A stretch of 64,000 nucleotides of DNA from Phragmites australis. Taxonomy: Eukaryota; Streptophyta; Magnoliopsida; Poales; Poaceae. The stretch's first letter is position 1; each line of letters opens with the position of its first letter. A program made the position numbers and the translations under genes. Under the pieces are notes generated by a model. The model did no database searches, had not been told where the DNA came from, and worked only from the letters and a program-made list of their open reading frames with translations. Below, one piece after another: positions 59,398 to 64,000 of the stretch. The stretch lies in NCBI RefSeq assembly GCF_958298935.1, contig NC_084927.1, forward strand, positions 37,080,501 through 37,144,500. Reading direction: 5' to 3'.

Positions 59398-59884
59398 AAC
59401 TTTGATTTTGGATGGCTGGGTTCGCTACTTTTTAGGGTTTCTTTACATACATCTATTTTTGTGTGTTGCGCCTTGTTGTATGGTGCTATATGGAACTTCT
59501 CAAATGCACATCGTATGATACATTATTGCTGTTAGTATTTTTTTAACTGATGGACTAGCTGATTTAAGCTTTTTTTTAATTAAAAGAAGTACAGTCCAAT
59601 TGAATAAACTGAAAGTCTAAAACTGTCGGAACTCGTTTTTATAAAGAAAATTGATCATAACTCTGATAACACATAAACTGAAACTTAATCGTGGGTTTAC
59701 CTCGACGGAGGACGATGATCCTCTATCCCCATTGTTTCAATACATATTTTTTGTTAAAAAAATCGACAGCTCGATTTGGCAATAACAAAGTCACTCCACC
59801 CCAACGTTGTACGTATCATTTGCCAGATCCTACGATTACAAACCAGGCTAGCTGAGACGCCCCGACGCTTAGCTAGCTTATCTT
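59398..59884. other. MYB-CC gene 3' flank
   Basis: AT-rich 3' flank of the minus-strand MYB-CC gene. From about 59475 onward it is part of the segment duplicated at 62650-63387. No separate gene. Confidence 0.5.
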
Positions 59885-62193
59885 CTACGGGAACCGGGCA
59901 TCGGTGTAGCCGCTGCTGGCCACGGACTGCAGCTGCACGTCGTCGAACGCGTCCTCCTCCTGCTCCATGACGCCGCGGAAGGCGGCGCCGACGTCCTGCA
60001 GCTCCTCCCGCGGCTCCATCACGGTCCTGCTCGCCTTGAGCTGCTCCTCGAACATCTTCTGCAGCTTCTTGCCCTGCGCCTCGATCCTCTGCTGCAGGTT
60101 CCGCTGGATCTGCAACACGAGGTCGAGCCACCAAAAATATCAGCAAAAGTTTGATGCCTTTTTTTTACCTCAAGAATACGCAGGGTAACGATGCATGCAG
60201 GGCGGATCCAGGGGCTTCAGTCCCTACTGCTTCATAACTAATGAAAGCTTCTTTAAACCTCTTAACAATTTGTTTTGTTGGTATGGGTGAGAGACGAAGA
60301 AGAAAAGAGAGAGAGTAAAAAGAGAAAGATGAGGAAGGGTAATAAAAAGAGCCTCCTTATCCGCCATTGGATGCATCGATGATTTCGTTAAGGTGGTATG
60401 ACTATGAACACGCACAAATATCAAGCATCTATCTAGGGTTCTAGGCCTTTTTCTTTTGTCTGGCTGGGCTAGTGTTGACACATAGATAGAGCACCTCGAG
60501 CTGCTCGTGGAGGCGCCTCAGCACGTCGAGCTGGACGCGTAGAGCTTCAGTGATTTGCATTCCACTGCAAAAAGAAAGGGCGCCCTACCATTAGTCCATG
60601 CTAATTCATGTAGAGAGTCTATGGATGACATAACCGGAGCACATGCGTTCCATTAGGATTTTTGCAAAGGTACGTAGACGGCGAAAGATACATGCTTGGG
60701 TCGAGATTCTGGACATCGTTTCCCTCGGTTCTTTTCTCCTGTTTCCCTGCAATTCGACAACAGGATAACAACATGTGTTAGCCGGCGGTTGGACGGATGA
60801 GCCTGGAATATAAACACAATGACTACACAATGACAACATGTGTCAGTGCATGAAAAACGATGACGAGGCAATAAAGCTTTGGCGTTGACCATCGTCGAAT
60901 AGCGGATATGTGTTGCACACGCACAGCCTATTTTTATTCATCATCTCTCTCATCTCATACTCATCTTTCCGTTAATTTTTTTATCTATTTATAATTTTTT
61001 TCACCTATCTTTTCAACACGAATCTTAACATAAATAAAAGATACTGATAAACATTGTGTCCGTATATCTGAAAATTTCTCTTCGGTTGAATAATACTGAA
61101 CAAATGGATAATAAAATTTTCCTTTAAAAAAAATATACTAAATTTTTGTAGGATTACCTTCAGATGTTGATGCTGGCATGTCCTTGGCTATCCGGTATTT
61201 CTGAGATCCAAGAAGAGGAGAATAGCAAGTTGTTAGTTAAATTGAACTGGATCATCCTACAAATTTTCAAAGTAACATCTGTTTAAAATTTAAATTCTCC
61301 ACGGTTCATGAGTTGAAAAAGTGGCATTTTATTTTCAAAAAATTCGTCAACCTGAAGGTGGCTCTTGATGTGGTAGATGGTGAGGCCATCAGAGTTTATC
61401 AGCTTCAGAATCCCCTTGGGAGTCGCCTCTGCAAGTGTCACGCACCAACAAGAGAAGACTACACACCGTGAGAAATAACCTCCAAGCAAAGCAGATTAAC
61501 TATAACAACGTGTTGATCGATGTCGAGAACGAAAAAGTTTCTGATCAAGGATGCTCACTGTCCGCGCCGCCGAGCTGGTTCACGCAGTCGACGAACCGCT
61601 CGTGGAGGTCCTGCGTCCACCGGATCCGCGTCTTGCTCGGCGCGCCTACCCCGGGCATGGAGACGACGTTGCCGGTGCGGGTCGCCGGTGCGCTGATATT
61701 GCAACTCCTGGATAGCGGGGTCTCCATTGGGCTTTGCAAGCTCGGGACCTCCATCGCCGGGAGAAGCGTGCTCGCCGCAACCTTCAGAATTCAGACAAAC
61801 AAGAACACGAGAATCATAAAAAATCTCATCATGACATGCTAAAGAGAAATAATTCTGTCCATGAACATTCCATATGGTGCAGTGTAGTTCACTTACATGA
61901 GGTGAAAACGAATCGGTTTTGGGTTCGCCTCCGAGAAGCATAGCGGTGGAAGAGTTGCCGCACAACACATGCACTCGCTCCTGCTTCTGCTGCAATGGCA
62001 GATTGAGCGCCTCCGCGGCGTCCCGCTGCTGTGGCCGGACGTAGTACGTCCTCACCGATCCGTCGCGGAGCAGCAGAGGGTCAACCGGCCGGTAGAGCTG
62101 CTCGGACTCCGTCGACCGGCCGAACGACACTGTCTTGAGCGCTGCCATCGCCGGGAGCGTCCTTGTTTTGCGAGGGCAGTCGAACCGCGACAT
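59885..62193 (-). CDS. MYB-CC (G2-like) transcription factor, PHR/PHL family
   Basis: MYB-CC proteins bind P1BS-type sites and control phosphate-starvation responses in plants. Seven exons join in phase: 61897-62193, 61559-61781, 61352-61428, 61158-61200, 60692-60746, 60495-60564 and 59885-60109, giving 329 residues. Residues 150-205 form the single MYB/GARP domain ([40 protein letters not shown]) ending in SHLQKYR (196-202). A linker ([17 protein letters not shown]) leads to the predicted coiled coil with the LHEQLE motif ([40 protein letters not shown]). The family is clear; ranking within it (PHR1-like or PHL) is not. The start was taken as the first ATG of exon 1; an extra upstream coding exon cannot be excluded. 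Confidence 0.93.
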
Positions 62194-62649
62194 GCCGAGC
62201 AGGTGCTCGTCCGCCAAGAACGTAGATCTAACAGAGTTAGGTCAATCAATTACTATACATATCTCTAAAAATTTAGATTTAATAACAGTACAACTATTCT
62301 TCAATTAGATCAGCTAACATTGCTTTAATATAATTAAATCTTAGATCTCATACCTAACATATATCATAAACTAGATCTAATTACTAATCTAACTGAAAAA
62401 AATACTAAGATTATAATATTTACCTCTAACAGATGAATTCTAATAGGATTTGCCCCTCTTCACTCTCTCTCCTCTCCTCTCCTTTCTTCTCTTTCTCAGA
62501 CATGGGTGGGAACAAATGAGCACAATGCTTGGTGAAAGTTCGGGCATGTCCTTTTACAGGGAAATTTGTCACCAATGACGACGGCTTTTCAGCGGCGCCG
62601 CGTATTTCCGTGGCCCCACATGGTGTCCTAGCCGTTTTGCACCATACTA
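62194..62649. other. MYB-CC gene upstream region
   Basis: Probable promoter and 5' UTR of the minus-strand MYB-CC gene: AT-rich, with a CT-rich stretch at about 62455-62500. Confidence 0.4.
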
Positions 62650-63387
62650 TATGGTGAAGCTTTTCAAATACACATGATCTGATATATTATTGTCGCTAGC
62701 ACTTGTTTAACTGATAGACTAGTCAGTTTAGGTTTGAATATAATTTTTTCTAATTAAAAAGTACAGTCTAATTAAATAATAAACTGAAAGTCTGAAACCG
62801 CGGGAACTTGATTTTTTAATAAAAACTGTCAGAACTCAGATGCCACGTAAACTGAAAATTAATCGTGGGTTTACCTCGACGGAGGACGATGATCCTCCCA
62901 AGTCCCATGTATCCCCGTTGTTTCAATACATCATTTTACATCGACAGATCGATTTGGCGAAAACAAAGTCACTCGACCCCAACATTGTACGTATCATCCT
63001 CGCAAAAAAAAAACATTGTACGTATTATACATCGAGAACTACACCAACGTACATTTGCCAAATCCTACGATTACAAAGCAGGCTAGCTGAGACGCCCCGA
63101 CGCTTAGCTAGCTTATCTTCTACGGGAACCGGGTATCGGTGTAGCCGCTGCTGGCCACGGACTGCAGCTGCACGTCGTCGAACGCGTCCTCCTCCTGCTC
63201 GATGACACCGCGGAAGGCGGCGCCGACGCCCTGTAGCTCCTCCCGCGGCTCCATCACGGTCCTGCTCGCCTTGAGCTGCTCCTCGAACATCTTCTGCAGC
63301 TTCTTGCCCTGCGCCTCGATCCTCTGCTGCAGGTTCCGCTGGTTCTGCAACACGAGATCGAGCCACCAAAAATATCAGCAAAAGTTT
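62650..63387 (-). pseudogene. Orphan duplicate of the MYB-CC last exon and 3' flank
   Basis: A second copy of the last MYB-CC exon (63120-63344) with its acceptor, stop codon and 3' flank. It reads [20 protein letters not shown] ... [13 protein letters not shown] and differs from the gene at a few residues (I to N, D to G, M to I, A to T). Similarity to 59475-60152 stops abruptly in the intron at aaaagttt (63387 here, 60152 in the gene). No other MYB-CC exon follows upstream, so it is a truncated duplication. Confidence 0.85.
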
Positions 63388-64000
63388 AAATCTGGGAAAA
63401 AAAGAAAAAGGTTAAATTTGGGCTGGCCGGAGTTGGGAGCGACAACAGCCGACAGGGAAAACACAGAGATATGGTCTAGGCTGTGTTTTTGGGCGTTGGG
63501 AGTGAGCGTGGGGTGCGAGGAAAGGATTTCCGCACTCAAGTTGGTCGGTGAGGCACCATCGGCGGCCGGTGACGGTGACGGGGACGGAGGTCGGCGGCCA
63601 TGGTGGCTCAGTGGCGACTCGGGAGAGAGGGGGAGGGGTTAGGCAAAGGGGCAAGGGAGGTGAAGGGTGGTCGGGTGAAGCTCGCCACGGGTCCTAATTG
63701 GCTGGCGACAGTTTTTGGTGATGGATCGATAGCGGCTATCGTCGGAGGGAAAAATAGTGAGAGAGGGAGAGGGGGGGGGGGAGGAAGAAGAGCACATTTG
63801 GCTCAGTTTGGCTTCGATGGAGTGAGACGGGAGTTCGGGCAGGGTCTTTTATAGGCGGAAGGGGGGATAGCCATGGTAACGACTGGCAATCACGGTAGAT
63901 GTCTGGTCGTGGCGTGCGGTTTTGGCTATGCGGCAGGGCCGGCGCCAACTTGCACCAGTGGTTGAGGTGTAGGTGAGGTGACATCACACACGTGTGCAAG
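63388..64000. other. Unrecognised region at the right edge
   Basis: GC-rich sequence open in several frames, with a G-run at about 63770. No domain was recognised. It could be retrotransposon leader or the edge of another gene. Confidence 0.3.

Noticed and set aside
1..64000. CRISPR arrays, rRNA or tRNA genes, bacterial operons
   Set aside because: No spaced direct-repeat array, rRNA-like block or tRNA cloverleaf was noticed; all coding evidence is eukaryotic and intron-bearing.

Overview
The window is plant nuclear DNA, most likely from a panicoid grass of the sorghum/sugarcane/maize type. The reasons are GC-rich exons with canonical GT-AG introns, monocot-type gene families, and dense LTR retrotransposons and MITEs. 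No prokaryotic or organellar layout, CRISPR array, rRNA or tRNA gene was seen. Exon boundaries were read by eye from splice consensus, reading-frame continuity and family motifs. No alignment or expression data were available.
1-21 kb: the 5' half of an auxin response factor gene (ARF5/MONOPTEROS clade) runs off the left edge on the minus strand. Next come a solo LTR (3.5-4.2 kb), a MITE (6.2 kb) and long stretches without a recognised gene. A complete 1.34-kb non-autonomous LTR element with perfect target-site duplications lies at 10.9-12.3 kb. A decayed Ty3/gypsy element (12.6-17.7 kb) carries a 501-bp near-perfect inverted repeat where its protease active site should be. An agmatine coumaroyltransferase gene with one in-frame stop lies at 19.4-20.8 kb.
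21-39 kb: a papain-type cysteine protease gene with two coding exons; a truncated PPR pseudogene; an intact-frame GH32 cell-wall-invertase/fructan-exohydrolase-type gene with the 9-nt mini-exon; a foldback element; scrambled invertase fragments; and a very young full-length Copia element (identical-looking 318-bp LTRs, 5-bp TSD, intact 1494-codon gag-pol) inserted into one invertase fragment.
40-64 kb: a COX23-type twin CX9C copper-chaperone gene, a cysteine-protease pseudogene, a decayed FtsZ1 gene, a five-exon DEK_C plus double-SWIB gene, a short retroposed insertion with a 16-bp TSD, and a seven-exon MYB-CC (PHR/PHL-like) transcription factor gene with an orphan duplicate of its last exon upstream.
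The genes do not form a pathway; they are independent plant genes in a repeat-rich region. The most interesting structures are the LTR-driven inverted repeat in the gypsy element (a possible natural hairpin/siRNA source), the Copia insertion in rearranged invertase copies, the complete TRIM-like element, and the nonsense-interrupted coumaroyltransferase.
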